Assembly: GCA_003244205.1 (NCBI GenBank)
Contig: QHBW01000055.1
Span: forward strand, 1 to 45,019
Origin: Solirubrobacterales bacterium
GTDB lineage: Bacteria; Actinomycetota; Thermoleophilia; Solirubrobacterales; Solirubrobacteraceae
Direction: 5' to 3'
DNA length: 45,019 nucleotides
Shown: positions 17,223 through 26,059 of the stretch, piece after piece
How positions within the stretch are numbered: position 1 is the stretch's first letter
How the letters are laid out: every line of letters starts with the position of its first letter
Translations under genes and position numbers: made by a program
The notes under the pieces: generated by a model
Database searches by the model: none
The model's input: the letters and a program-made list of their open reading frames with translations, nothing else
What the model was told of the DNA's origin: nothing

Positions 17223-17876
17223 ATGCCGGAGCGCTTCAGCGCGCCTCGGGGACGACATGCTCCTCCGCTCGAGGTTCGCCTATCCACGCAGCGTGCCAGG
17301 CTGATCGCCGCGGCGGCGAGCAGCTTCGCGAGCCGCGGCTACGCGGCCGCGAGCGCCGAGTCGATCGCCCGCGCTGCGGGAATGTCGAAGGCGACCTTCT
17401 ACGAGCACTTCGAGAACAAGGAGGACTGCATCGTCGCGCTCTTCGACAGCGCCGCCGAAACGGTCATGGAAGCGATGGTGGCCGCCGCCACCGCCGCCGG
17501 CCGCGATCCCCAGGAGCGAATGCGCGCGGGGGTTCACGCCGTCCTGCGCGCCATGGGCGAGCACCGCGACGCAGCGCGCACGTTCCTCGTGGAGATCGTC
17601 GGCGCCGGACCGCGTGCGATCGCACGCCGCGACGCGATCGTCGCCGCGTTCGCCGATGTGCTCGACGCCGAGAACGCCGAGGCAGCCCGCCGTGGACTGG
17701 CCGCGCGGGCGTGCTCGCGCGACGACGCCTACGCGGTCGTGGGCGCGATCGCCGAGTTGAGCTCGCGACAGCTCCGGCGCGGAGAGCCGGCCGAGATCCG
17801 CGAGCTGGAGCCGGTCGTCGACCGCCTGATCGTCGCGTTGATGGCACAGCCGGCGCCCACCTCCGTCGCACGGTGA
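17223..17876 (+). CDS. TetR-family transcriptional regulator
   Basis: A 217-residue TetR-type protein. The HTH is seen as [21 protein letters not shown] with [11 protein letters not shown] after it, and the remaining part is an Ala-rich helical ligand-binding domain. It lies 28 bases after rmlB and overlaps the uracil-DNA glycosylase gene by GTGA, so it appears to lead an operon with udg and lhr. That arrangement would let a TetR repressor control DNA-repair genes, but no clear palindrome is visible in the short space upstream, and the ligand is unknown. Confidence 0.87.
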   Translation: MPERFSAPRGRHAPPLEVRLSTQRARLIAAAASSFASRGYAAASAESIARAAGMSKATFYEHFENKEDCIVALFDSAAETVMEAMVAAATAAGRDPQERMRAGVHAVLRAMGEHRDAARTFLVEIVGAGPRAIARRDAIVAAFADVLDAENAEAARRGLAARACSRDDAYAVVGAIAELSSRQLRRGEPAEIRELEPVVDRLIVALMAQPAPTSVAR

Positions 17877-18601
17877 GCACGAGCGCCTGTGCGGGAGGGT
17901 CGCTCGGGACGTTCGGGGCGCTAGAGACGCTCGCGGCGCTCGAGGCCGAGGTCGTCTCCTGCAGAGCGTGTCCGCGGCTGGTGGCATGGCGTGAGCAGGT
18001 CGCCCGCGAGCGGCGCGCGGCCTTCGCTGAGTGGGATTACTGGGGGCGACCGTTGCCCGGCTTCGGCGATCAGCGGGCGCGAATCCTGGTGTTGGGACTA
18101 GCGCCCGCGGCACACGGCGCCAACCGCACCGGACGCATCTTCACCGGTGATCGGTCGGGTGACTTCCTGTTCGCGGCGCTTCATCGCGCCGGCCTGGCCA
18201 ACCAGCCCGAGTCGGTGAGCGCCGCTGATGGGCTGCGGCTGCACGACTGCTGGGTGACCGCGGCCGTGCGCTGCGCACCACCCGCCAACCGCCCCACGCC
18301 CGCGGAGCGCGACCGCTGCCTGCCCTACGCAGTGCGCGAGCTCCGGCTGCTCGGGCGGGTGGCAGTGGTTGTCTGTCTCGGAAAGTTCGCCTGGGACGCG
18401 GCGCTACGGGCGCTCGCCAAGCCTGTTCCGCGGCCGCGGCCGCGTTTCGGCCACGGCAGCGAGCTCGACGCCGAGCCGATGCTGCTGGGCTGCTTCCATC
18501 CGTCCCAGCAGAACACGTTCACCGGCAAGCTGACGCCGGCGATGATGGACGACGTGTTGTTGCGAGCGCGCGAGCTGGCGGAGCAGGGCCACGTACCCTG
18601 A
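17873..18601 (+). CDS. Type 5-like [4Fe-4S] uracil-DNA glycosylase (UDGb)
   Basis: A 242-residue uracil-DNA glycosylase of the Fe-S type. Four cysteines match the family's cluster ligands: C30 and C33 in SCRACPRL, then C134 and C149 (VRCAPP...RDRC). Motif 1 is [19 protein letters not shown], where an Ala replaces the polar catalytic residue of other UDGs as in family 5, and the C-terminal motif is [12 protein letters not shown]. The enzyme removes uracil or related bases from DNA. It starts with GTG overlapping the TetR stop and ends 7 bases before the Lhr helicase gene, suggesting joint expression. Confidence 0.92.
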   Translation: MSTSACAGGSLGTFGALETLAALEAEVVSCRACPRLVAWREQVARERRAAFAEWDYWGRPLPGFGDQRARILVLGLAPAAHGANRTGRIFTGDRSGDFLFAALHRAGLANQPESVSAADGLRLHDCWVTAAVRCAPPANRPTPAERDRCLPYAVRELRLLGRVAVVVCLGKFAWDAALRALAKPVPRPRPRFGHGSELDAEPMLLGCFHPSQQNTFTGKLTPAMMDDVLLRARELAEQGHVP

Positions 18602-18608
18602 GCAACGC

Positions 18609-21600
18609 ATGTCCCTGTCCGCCTTCACCCCACGCGTGCGCGACTGGTTCCAAGCGGCGTTCGCCGAGCCGACACCCGCTCAGGCACAGGCCTGGCCGGC
18701 GATCGCCTCTGGCGAGCATGTGCTGGTGTCGGCGCCGACGGGCTCGGGCAAGACGCTTGCCGCCTTCCTCTGGGGACTCGATCAGCTGGCGTCCGAACCG
18801 ACCCCCGCTCCGGAGCGGCGCACGCGGCTGGTCTACGTCTCGCCACTGAAGGCGCTCTCCTACGACATCGAGCGCAACCTGCGCGCGCCGCTGCGCGGGA
18901 TCGGGGCCGATATCACCGTCGCGATCCGCACCGGCGACACACCCCAGCGCGAGCGCGCGGCGATGCTGCGCCACCCACCCGACGTGCTCATCACGACGCC
19001 GGAGTCGCTCTACCTGATGCTCACCTCGCGGGCGAAGGACATCCTTCGCGGTGCCCGCTGGGTGATCGTGGACGAGATCCACGCCGTCGCCTCGACGAAG
19101 CGTGGCGCGCACCTCGCGCTCACGCTCGAACGACTGGAATCCGAGGTGGCCTCCGCTGGGTCACCGGCGCTCCAGCGCATCGGGCTGAGCGCCACCCAGA
19201 CACCGCTCGAGGAGGTTGGGCGCTTCCTGGTCGGCCCGACCCGTCACTGCCGGATCGTCGACGCTGGCATGCGCAAGCCGCTCGATCTGCGCATCCACGT
19301 GCCGGTCGAGTCCATGGCCGAGCCCGACAGCGGGAGCGGGCTCGGCGGGGGGGGCGAGCACGGCGGCGGGACTGAGCTCGAGCCGCTCCCCGGCGGCGAG
19401 CCCACGCGCCGCTCGATCTGGCCGGCGATCTACCCGGAGCTGCTCGCCCTCGTGCGCGAGCACCGCTCGACGATCGTCTTCGTCAACAACCGCCGCGCGG
19501 CTGAGCGCCTCGCGCTGCGACTCAACGAGCTGGATCGCGCGGAGCGGGCGGAGCGGGACGAGGCGTCCGCGACGGCGGAGGCTGGGCACGATCCGCGCTC
19601 CGCGTGCGCCGACATCGCGCGCGCCCACGCCGACATCGCGCGCGCCCACCATGGCTCGCTCGCGCGCGAGGAGCGTCTCGTCGTCGAGGAGCTGCTGAAG
19701 TCGGGCGAGCTCCCTTGCCTCGTCGCGACCTCCTCGCTCGAGCTGGGGATCGACATGGGCGCCGTCGACCTTGTCATCCAGGTCGAGTCGCCGAAGTCGG
19801 TAGCCCGCGGCCTTCAGCGCATCGGCCGCTCGGGCCATGGCGTCGGCGACACGAGCCGGGGGCGCATCTTCCCCAAGTTCCGCGGCGACCTGCTCGAGTG
19901 CGCAGTGGTGGCGCGGCGCATGCGCGAGGGCGCGATCGAGCCGACCGTCGTTCCGCGCAATCCGCTCGACGTGCTCGCCCAGCAGCTCGTCGCGATGGTC
20001 GCTGCCGCCGAGGAGCCGCTCAGCGTCGACGCCGTGCATGCGCTCGTGCGCTCGACGTGGTCGTTCGCCGAGCTCTCGCGCCCGCAGCTGGAGAACGTGC
20101 TCGACATGCTCGACGGGCGCTACCCCTCGGCCGAGTTCGGGGAGCTGCGCCCGCGGCTTGTCTGGGACCGCGTGGCGGGCACAATCCGCGCCCGTCCGGG
20201 AGCCCGCCAGCTCGCCGTCACGAACGCGGGCACGATCCCCGACCGCGGGCTGTTCGCCGTCACGCTGCCGGACGGCCGGCGCGTCGGCGAGCTCGACGAG
20301 GAGATGGTCTATGAGGCGCGGCCGGGACAGACGTTCCTGCTCGGGGCGTCCTCGTGGCGAATCGAGGAGATCGGCCGCGACCGCGTGATCGTCACCCCGG
20401 CACCCGGCGTCCCCGGAGCGGTGCCGTTCTGGAAGGGCGACTCCGTCGGGCGTCCACGCGAGCTCGGCGAGGCGATCGGCGCGTTCGCCCGCTGGGCGGT
20501 GGACCAGCCGGTCGAGGTGCTCGAGCGCGACTACGACCTCGACGAGCGCGCGGCGCGCAACCTGCTGACGTTTCTCTCCGAGCAGCAGCAGGCCACGCGC
20601 GTGATCCCGAGCGACCGCGCGATCGTGATCGAGCGCTTCCGTGACGAGATCGGCGACTGGAGGCTGTGCGTGCTCTCCCCGCACGGCGGCCGCGTGCACG
20701 CGGCCTGGGCGCTCGCGCTGAGTGCGCGCATCCGAGAGCAGCACGGCCTCGAGTCAGACGCGATCTGGTCCGACGACGGCATCATCGTCCACCTGCCTGA
20801 CGCCGACGAGCCCCCGGGCGCCGAGCTCGTGCTGATCGAGGAGGACGAGATCGAGGAGCGGGTCGTCGCCGAGCTCGCGGGGTCGGCGCTCTTCGGCGCT
20901 CGCTTCCGCGAGAACGCCGCGCGCGCGCTGCTGATTCCCCGTGCGCGTCCGGGCCGGCGCACGCCGCTCTGGCAGCAGCGGCTCAAGAGCCAGAGCCTGC
21001 TCGAGGTGGCCAAGCGCTACGGAGAATTTCCGATCGTGCTCGAGACCTATCGCGAGTGCCTGCGCGATGTGCTCGACCTGCCGGGACTGCAGCAGCTGCT
21101 GCGCGGGCTGCGGACACGCGAGCTGTCGCTCGTCGAGGTCGAGACCGCGGTCCCGTCGCCATACGCGTCCTCGCTGCTCTTCGACTACGTCGCGACCTAC
21201 ATGTACGAGGGCGACACGCCCAACGCCGAACGGCGTGCGGCTGCGCTCGCGCTCGACCGCGACCTGCTGCGCGAGCTGCTGGGCCAGGAGGAGCTGCGCG
21301 AGCTGATCGATCCCGATGCGCTCGCGACCGTCGAAGCCGACCTCCAGCATCGCTCGCCCCGCACCCAGGCTACGACCCGCGACGAGCTCCACGACGTCCT
21401 GCGACGCGTCGGCGACCTCAGCGAGACCGAGGTCGCCGAGCGGGTCCTGCCGGGCATCGACGCGAGCGGGTTGGTGTCCGCGCTCGAGCACGAGCGCCGC
21501 GCCACGCGCGTGCGCGTGGGCGGAGAGCCGCGCTGGCTTGCCTCGCAGGACGCGGGGCTCTACCGCGATGCGCTCGGGGCGATGCCTCCCGGCGGGCTGC

Positions 21601-23174
21601 CGGACGCCTTCCTCGAAGACGTCCCCGACCCGCTCGGGCGGCTGCTCGCGCGCTGGGCGGCGACACACGGGCCGTTCACGGCGGGTGAGCTGCGCGAGCG
21701 CTACGGGATCGACTTCGGGCCGGCGCTGCGCGAAGCGGAGCGCGCGGGCGGACTGGTGCGCGGAGAGCTGCGACCGGGCGGGAGCACACGGGAGTGGTGC
21801 GACCTCGAGGTGCTGCGCCGTCTCCGGCGAGCCTCGCTGGCCACGCTCAGGCGCGAGGTTGAGGCCGTAGACCAGCGTGCGCTGGCGCGCTTCTATCCGA
21901 GTTGGCAGGGTGTCGATCGCCAGCCCGCTGCCGGTGCCGGGATCGACAGGCTGCGCGACGCCTTGGTGGCGCTCCAGGGCGTGGCGCTCACGCCCCAGGT
22001 GTGGGAGCGTGACGTACTGCCACGTCGCCTGGGCGCGTGGTCGCCGACATGGCTCGACCAGCTCTGCGCGGGCGGCGAGGTCGTCTGGGTCGGCGCCGGA
22101 GCACTGGGGCGCGGCAGCGGACGCGTGGCCTTGTACTTCCGCGAGGACGCGCGGCTGCTCGGTCCTCCGCCGGGGCCGCGCGCCGGGTCAGCTGCATTGG
22201 ACGGATCAGCTCACGTGGCGCTGCGCGAGCGGCTCGCTGTCGGGGTCTGCTTCTTCACCGACCTGCTGGTCGAGCTCGAGGGCTTGGCTCCGGCTGAGAT
22301 CCAGGGCGCGCTCTGGGACCTGGTGTGGGCGGGCGAGGTCACCAACGATGCGTGGGCGCCGCTGCGGGCGCCGCGCCTAACGCTCGCGCGCGGGGTGACA
22401 CGGGCCGGCGCTGCTGGGTCGCGGCGCCGAGGGCGGTTCGGGACCAGTCGCCGGCCCGGTGCCCAGGCGCACGTCCAGGGTCGCTGGTCGCTGACAGCGG
22501 GGCTGTTCGGGGCCGTGGACGCGGATTCGGCTGCGCGGCGGCGGCGGGCGCTCGCCGAGCTGCTGCTCGAGCGTCACGGCATCGTCACGCGCGAGACGGT
22601 CCTCGCCGAGGGGATCCCCGGGGGCTTCTCTGGTCTCTACGGCGAGCTGTCGGCGCTGGAGACGCTCGGTCAGGTACGCCGCGGGTACTTCGTCGAAGGT
22701 CTCGGGGGGGCGCAGTTCGCGCTGCCCGGAGCGGTCGAGCGCCTGCGCTCGGGCGGCGGATCGGCGGCGGAGCTCGACGGCACCGCGCCGGTGGTGCTCG
22801 CGGCGACCGACCCCGCTCAGCCCTATGGCGCGGCCTTACCGTGGCCACCGGGGCTCGAACCCCAGAAGGGTGGGGGGACCGAGCGGCGTGGCCGACCGGC
22901 GCGAGCCGCCGGCGCCTTTGTCGTCCTCGCCGGCGCCGTGCCCGTGCTCTACCTCGAGCGCGGCGGGCGCGGGCTGAGCCTGCTCGTGGAGCCCGACGAC
23001 GCGCGCGTGGACCCGGCGCTCGAAGCGCTCGCTGCGGCCGTGCGCGCGGGACGAGTGCCGCGACTCGCGCTCGAGCGCGTCGATGGCGAGGAGGCGCTCA
23101 GCTCGCCGCTCACCGAGCGGTTGATCGCAATCGGCTTTCAGACCGGGCCCCGCAAGCTGATGCTGCGGGCCTGA
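18609..23174 (+). CDS. lhr: Lhr-type DEAD/DEAH superfamily 2 helicase
   Basis: A 1521-residue large helicase-related protein. Walker A APTGSGKT is at residues 42-49, DEIH at 155-158, the SATQ motif near 196, and the second RecA domain contains TSSLELGIDMG and QRIGRSGH. Beyond the Lhr core (about the first 860 residues) there is a long C-terminal domain typical of full-length bacterial Lhr. Such proteins unwind 3'-tailed DNA and RNA:DNA duplexes and are induced by DNA damage in mycobacteria. The ATG follows the UDG stop by 7 bases; a TACCCT hexamer (18594-18599) overlaps the UDG end. A Gly/Glu-rich insertion sits near residues 240-260. Confidence 0.96.
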   Translation: MSLSAFTPRVRDWFQAAFAEPTPAQAQAWPAIASGEHVLVSAPTGSGKTLAAFLWGLDQLASEPTPAPERRTRLVYVSPLKALSYDIERNLRAPLRGIGADITVAIRTGDTPQRERAAMLRHPPDVLITTPESLYLMLTSRAKDILRGARWVIVDEIHAVASTKRGAHLALTLERLESEVASAGSPALQRIGLSATQTPLEEVGRFLVGPTRHCRIVDAGMRKPLDLRIHVPVESMAEPDSGSGLGGGGEHGGGTELEPLPGGEPTRRSIWPAIYPELLALVREHRSTIVFVNNRRAAERLALRLNELDRAERAERDEASATAEAGHDPRSACADIARAHADIARAHHGSLAREERLVVEELLKSGELPCLVATSSLELGIDMGAVDLVIQVESPKSVARGLQRIGRSGHGVGDTSRGRIFPKFRGDLLECAVVARRMREGAIEPTVVPRNPLDVLAQQLVAMVAAAEEPLSVDAVHALVRSTWSFAELSRPQLENVLDMLDGRYPSAEFGELRPRLVWDRVAGTIRARPGARQLAVTNAGTIPDRGLFAVTLPDGRRVGELDEEMVYEARPGQTFLLGASSWRIEEIGRDRVIVTPAPGVPGAVPFWKGDSVGRPRELGEAIGAFARWAVDQPVEVLERDYDLDERAARNLLTFLSEQQQATRVIPSDRAIVIERFRDEIGDWRLCVLSPHGGRVHAAWALALSARIREQHGLESDAIWSDDGIIVHLPDADEPPGAELVLIEEDEIEERVVAELAGSALFGARFRENAARALLIPRARPGRRTPLWQQRLKSQSLLEVAKRYGEFPIVLETYRECLRDVLDLPGLQQLLRGLRTRELSLVEVETAVPSPYASSLLFDYVATYMYEGDTPNAERRAAALALDRDLLRELLGQEELRELIDPDALATVEADLQHRSPRTQATTRDELHDVLRRVGDLSETEVAERVLPGIDASGLVSALEHERRATRVRVGGEPRWLASQDAGLYRDALGAMPPGGLPDAFLEDVPDPLGRLLARWAATHGPFTAGELRERYGIDFGPALREAERAGGLVRGELRPGGSTREWCDLEVLRRLRRASLATLRREVEAVDQRALARFYPSWQGVDRQPAAGAGIDRLRDALVALQGVALTPQVWERDVLPRRLGAWSPTWLDQLCAGGEVVWVGAGALGRGSGRVALYFREDARLLGPPPGPRAGSAALDGSAHVALRERLAVGVCFFTDLLVELEGLAPAEIQGALWDLVWAGEVTNDAWAPLRAPRLTLARGVTRAGAAGSRRRGRFGTSRRPGAQAHVQGRWSLTAGLFGAVDADSAARRRRALAELLLERHGIVTRETVLAEGIPGGFSGLYGELSALETLGQVRRGYFVEGLGGAQFALPGAVERLRSGGGSAAELDGTAPVVLAATDPAQPYGAALPWPPGLEPQKGGGTERRGRPARAAGAFVVLAGAVPVLYLERGGRGLSLLVEPDDARVDPALEALAAAVRAGRVPRLALERVDGEEALSSPLTERLIAIGFQTGPRKLMLRA

Positions 23175-23195
23175 GGCGCCCGCGGCCGACCGCAG

Positions 23196-24092
23196 ATGCT
23201 CGACCGCGACCACCAGGGCAACCGCATGCTTCGCATCGGGCACAAGGGCGCCGACCTGCTCGCTCCCGGCAACACGCGCGCGAGCTTCGACGCCGCGCTC
23301 GCCGCCGGCGTCGACATGATCGAGTTCGACGTCCTGCCGGCGCCGGGCGCGACGCGCGAGTTGCTGATGGCCCACGACTACGAGCACGTGGCCGGGGCCG
23401 AGACGCTGAGAGACGGCCTCGCACACCTGGCCGGTCCGAGCTTCGCAGGCGTCGGCTTTGACGTCGATCTCAAGCTGCCCGGTTACGAGACACCCGTGAT
23501 CGACGAGCTGATTCACAAAGGGCTGCTCGAGCGCTCGCTGATCTCCTCGATGTACCTCGGCAGTCTCGGCCTCCTGCGTGGCCTTCACCCGGACCTGCGC
23601 CTCGGCTGGTCGGTTCCTCGCGTAAGGCGCGACTACACCGCCCGCTGGTGGTCGATGCCGGCGGCGCACGGGATGCTGGCCGTCGGACGCCGGGTGCTCC
23701 CCGCGCGCGCGGCGCGCGCCTTGCGCATCGGCCTCTGCGACGCGATCATGGCCCAGTGGCGGCTGGTAACCCCGGCCCTCGTGGCCGCGGTGCGTGGCGC
23801 TCAGGGGGAGCTGTTCGTGTGGACCGTCGACGACGCCGCCCAGATCGCCGAGCTCGAGCGCATCGGTGTCACTGGCGTGATCACCAACGACCCGCGCTTG
23901 TTCGGCGATCGCGGCGACCGTGGTGACCCTGGCGAGCGTGGCAAGCCCGGCGACCGCTCACCGACTGTCGCAGCGGGCGGGGCGTTGCGTCAAGCGGCGG
24001 TGAAGCCGGGCGGAGCGGTGAAGCCGGGCGGAGCGGTGAAGCCGGGCGGAGCGGTGAAGCCGGGCGGAGCGGTGAAGCCGGGGGGCTCATAA
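23196..24092 (+). CDS. Glycerophosphodiester phosphodiesterase-like protein with collagen-like and AVKPGG-repeat tail
   Basis: A 298-residue protein. Residues 13-240 form a GDPD TIM barrel: IGHKGADLLAPGNTRASF has the catalytic His and Asn, VDMIEFDV the metal-binding Glu and Asp, and VWTVDD plus GVTGVITNDP close the barrel. These enzymes hydrolyse glycerophosphodiesters to glycerol 3-phosphate. The Arg of the usual HRG motif is Lys here. The last 60 residues are unusual: six Gly-X-Y triplets (23904-23957) followed by five copies of AVKPGG. An alternative ATG at 23226 with AGGG before it would remove ten residues. No signal peptide is seen. It lies 21 bases after lhr. Confidence 0.85.
   Translation: MLDRDHQGNRMLRIGHKGADLLAPGNTRASFDAALAAGVDMIEFDVLPAPGATRELLMAHDYEHVAGAETLRDGLAHLAGPSFAGVGFDVDLKLPGYETPVIDELIHKGLLERSLISSMYLGSLGLLRGLHPDLRLGWSVPRVRRDYTARWWSMPAAHGMLAVGRRVLPARAARALRIGLCDAIMAQWRLVTPALVAAVRGAQGELFVWTVDDAAQIAELERIGVTGVITNDPRLFGDRGDRGDPGERGKPGDRSPTVAAGGALRQAAVKPGGAVKPGGAVKPGGAVKPGGAVKPGGS
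23997..24086 (+). repeat. Five tandem copies of an 18-bp unit encoding AVKPGG
   Basis: The unit GCGGTGAAGCCGGGCGGA is repeated five times head to tail and in frame at the 3' end of the GDPD-like gene. The first four copies are identical; the last differs in its terminal codons. Near-identity suggests recent slippage or expansion. Confidence 0.95.
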
Positions 24093-24121
24093 AAGCCACA
24101 CTTGTCGCCTTCGGCGATGGG

Positions 24122-24170
24122 GGGTGTGTCGACTTGACCACAATATAGTTGCCGTCAACTCGACACACCC
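24122..24170. terminator. Long stem-loop between convergent genes
   Basis: Arms GGGTGTGTCGACTTGAC (24122-24138) and GTCAACTCGACACACCC (24154-24170) pair at 16 of 17 positions around a 15-base AT-rich loop. It lies between the GDPD-like gene and the convergent secreted hydrolase, where a bidirectional terminator would be expected. The low-GC core in a high-GC genome could also mark a dispersed repeat. Confidence 0.6.
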
Positions 24171-24180
24171 AAGCCTCGCG

Positions 24181-24228
24181 GCGAGCTCCCGCCGTGCTGC
24201 CCCGGCGAGCTCCCGCCGTGCCGCCCCG
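24181..24228. repeat. Two tandem copies of a 24-bp unit
   Basis: GCGAGCTCCCGCCGTGCTGC followed by CCCG (24181-24204) is repeated at 24205-24228 with one C/T difference. It fills part of the 174-bp gap between convergent genes, immediately after the stem-loop. No function is evident. Confidence 0.85.
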
Positions 24229-24266
24229 GCCCGCGGCCGCGCCCCCGGCCCACCACAAGCCAGCCG

Positions 24267-26033
24267 CTACCGGCAGGTGCGCAGCCGCAGCCTCAGCGTC
24301 CGCCGAAACGCGCGGCGGCCGAGCCTGCCCGTCTCCCGCAGCGTCAGACGCACATGCCCGCGTGGCAGGCCGATCAGCCTGATGCGCGCCGAGCGCCCGC
24401 GGACGGAGGCGATCCGCCGAGCGCCGAACCAGACCGTCAGCCGCGTCAGCCGCAGACCTCGCCGCGCCGGCATTCGCACGGTGATCGTGCGTCGCGAGGT
24501 GCAGAGCGCCGGAGCGAGGCCCTGGGGGCTGAGTGTGGAGGCGACGCTCGAAGCGGGCCCGTCGGGCGAGCGATCGATGTTGACGAAGTCATAGGAGCCC
24601 GCATAGCCGTCGGCAGCCGACATGCCGGCGCATCCGGGGCGCAGGTCCTCGCAGACAAACCTTCCGCCCGCGGCGAGCCCGATGTCGAGCCGCGAGGGGT
24701 AGTAGAAGGAGAACATGTTGCCGTCGTGGTTGGGGTCGATCGCCGCCTCCTGGCCATCGTGGCGCCAGCGGTCGGTGAGCAGCCGGGCATCGGCGCTGGG
24801 ATCGCGCTTGAGGTACTTGTCGAACCACGCCGTCGTGTACCAGTCGATCTCGTCGGCGCCGCGGAGGCTGGCACCGAAGGCCTGGTTGGGTATCCACGAG
24901 AAGTCCAGGTGCGAGCCGCCGCGAATGATGATCTCTCCGCTGTCCACGCCCGCGCTGCTGTAAGCGAGCGACTCGGTGGACTTGGCCAGGGGGCTGGGCG
25001 CGGACAGGTTGGGGGTCGGCGGCAGGAAGTAGTCGGCCGAGAGACCGAGCGCCGGCTTGGTGATCGCCGCGGGGGCACGCGCGCGCGGGTTGGCCGGGCA
25101 GGGTCCCTCGCTCGCGATGCCGCCTCCAACAGACGGCGCAGCGAGGTTGTCGAAGGCGACGATCGCCTTCACGCGCGCATCCCACTGACCGATGTAGGAG
25201 ACACCGGCGGCGCCGTAGGAGTGCCCGACGACGCCGACGCGCGCGGGGTCGAGCAGCTGCCAGAACGGGTTGTAGGCGGCATCGAGGCCGGCCTTCACGC
25301 GCCGGTCCTGCTTGGCGGCGTGACTTGTCCCGGTGGAGCAGCTCGGTACGGGATCGTAGGGATGCGACGGTGTGGAGAAGAAGAAATTGAGCGCGTCCTC
25401 GGTACCGTCGAAGAACGGTCGACCATCGCTCTGCGCCGGGAACCCCTCCGCGGTGTCGGGGGATGCGCCGAAGGTGTCGGATTGCCCCTGCCCCTGCGGG
25501 TCCCACGTCAAGACGACGTAGCCGGCCTTCGCGAGCGTCTCGGCGACGAACCAGTAGAGCTGCTCGTTGGCCTGGACCGAGCCGTTGGTGATCACGATCC
25601 CCGGCCGCTTTGCCGGTCCCGACCTCGTCGCCCAGACGTGACCCGACAGCGTCGCGCCGTTGCGCGCGGTGAAGAGCACGGGCGCCACGATGCCGTAGCC
25701 CTTGGACTGCCAGTCATAGAGACGCACGTCCCCGGCGCAACCATCCATGCCGCTCCAGCACAGGTCCGAGGCGAACTCGCGCTCGGGATCGGCCAGCGCC
25801 AGCGCCAGCGCCGCGCTGGCGTTCTGCAGGCTTACCTCGCGCAGCAGCAGCTGGTACTGGACGGTGTCGTAGATCGTCTGGCGCTCCTCGATCTTCAGGT
25901 AGTTCTGCGCTTCGACCACCGGGGTGAAAGGAGGCTCGGTGAAAGCGGCCGCGTTCGACGCAGAAGCCAGCAGCGTCAACGCCACGCTTGCAGCGATCGC
26001 GCAGACCAGCGCTATGAGCCTTCGCGACGCCAT
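24267..26033 (-). CDS. Secreted alpha/beta hydrolase with C-terminal beta domain
   Basis: A 588-residue exported hydrolase. The N-terminus (MASRRLIALVCAIAASVALT) is a signal peptide with likely cleavage near SNAAA. The catalytic domain has TWDPQGQGQSD, the nucleophile elbow GHSYGA and a late His in GGSHLDFSW, typical of dienelactone-hydrolase/BAAT-like lipases and esterases. After about residue 500 comes an Arg-rich beta region with pairs such as RRTITVRMP and RLTLRETGRLG, ending in RTCR; together with a Cys in ALCTSRR it may form a disulfide-closed surface domain. ATG 26033 is chosen over 26060 because GGAGG lies just upstream and the signal sequence starts there. It is 26 bases after the deacetylase. 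Confidence 0.88.
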   Translation of the reverse strand: MASRRLIALVCAIAASVALTLLASASNAAAFTEPPFTPVVEAQNYLKIEERQTIYDTVQYQLLLREVSLQNASAALALALADPEREFASDLCWSGMDGCAGDVRLYDWQSKGYGIVAPVLFTARNGATLSGHVWATRSGPAKRPGIVITNGSVQANEQLYWFVAETLAKAGYVVLTWDPQGQGQSDTFGASPDTAEGFPAQSDGRPFFDGTEDALNFFFSTPSHPYDPVPSCSTGTSHAAKQDRRVKAGLDAAYNPFWQLLDPARVGVVGHSYGAAGVSYIGQWDARVKAIVAFDNLAAPSVGGGIASEGPCPANPRARAPAAITKPALGLSADYFLPPTPNLSAPSPLAKSTESLAYSSAGVDSGEIIIRGGSHLDFSWIPNQAFGASLRGADEIDWYTTAWFDKYLKRDPSADARLLTDRWRHDGQEAAIDPNHDGNMFSFYYPSRLDIGLAAGGRFVCEDLRPGCAGMSAADGYAGSYDFVNIDRSPDGPASSVASTLSPQGLAPALCTSRRTITVRMPARRGLRLTRLTVWFGARRIASVRGRSARIRLIGLPRGHVRLTLRETGRLGRRAFRRTLRLRLRTCR

Positions 26034-26059
26034 CCGGCCTCCAGCGTACCCGCTCTCCA

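Noticed and set aside
19161-20744. Minus-strand frame of 527 residues opposite lhr
   Set aside because: It lies wholly inside the helicase gene, whose motifs are complete, and has shadow-type composition.
23997-24086. CRISPR array
   Set aside because: The 18-base units are contiguous without spacers and are translated in frame as AVKPGG.
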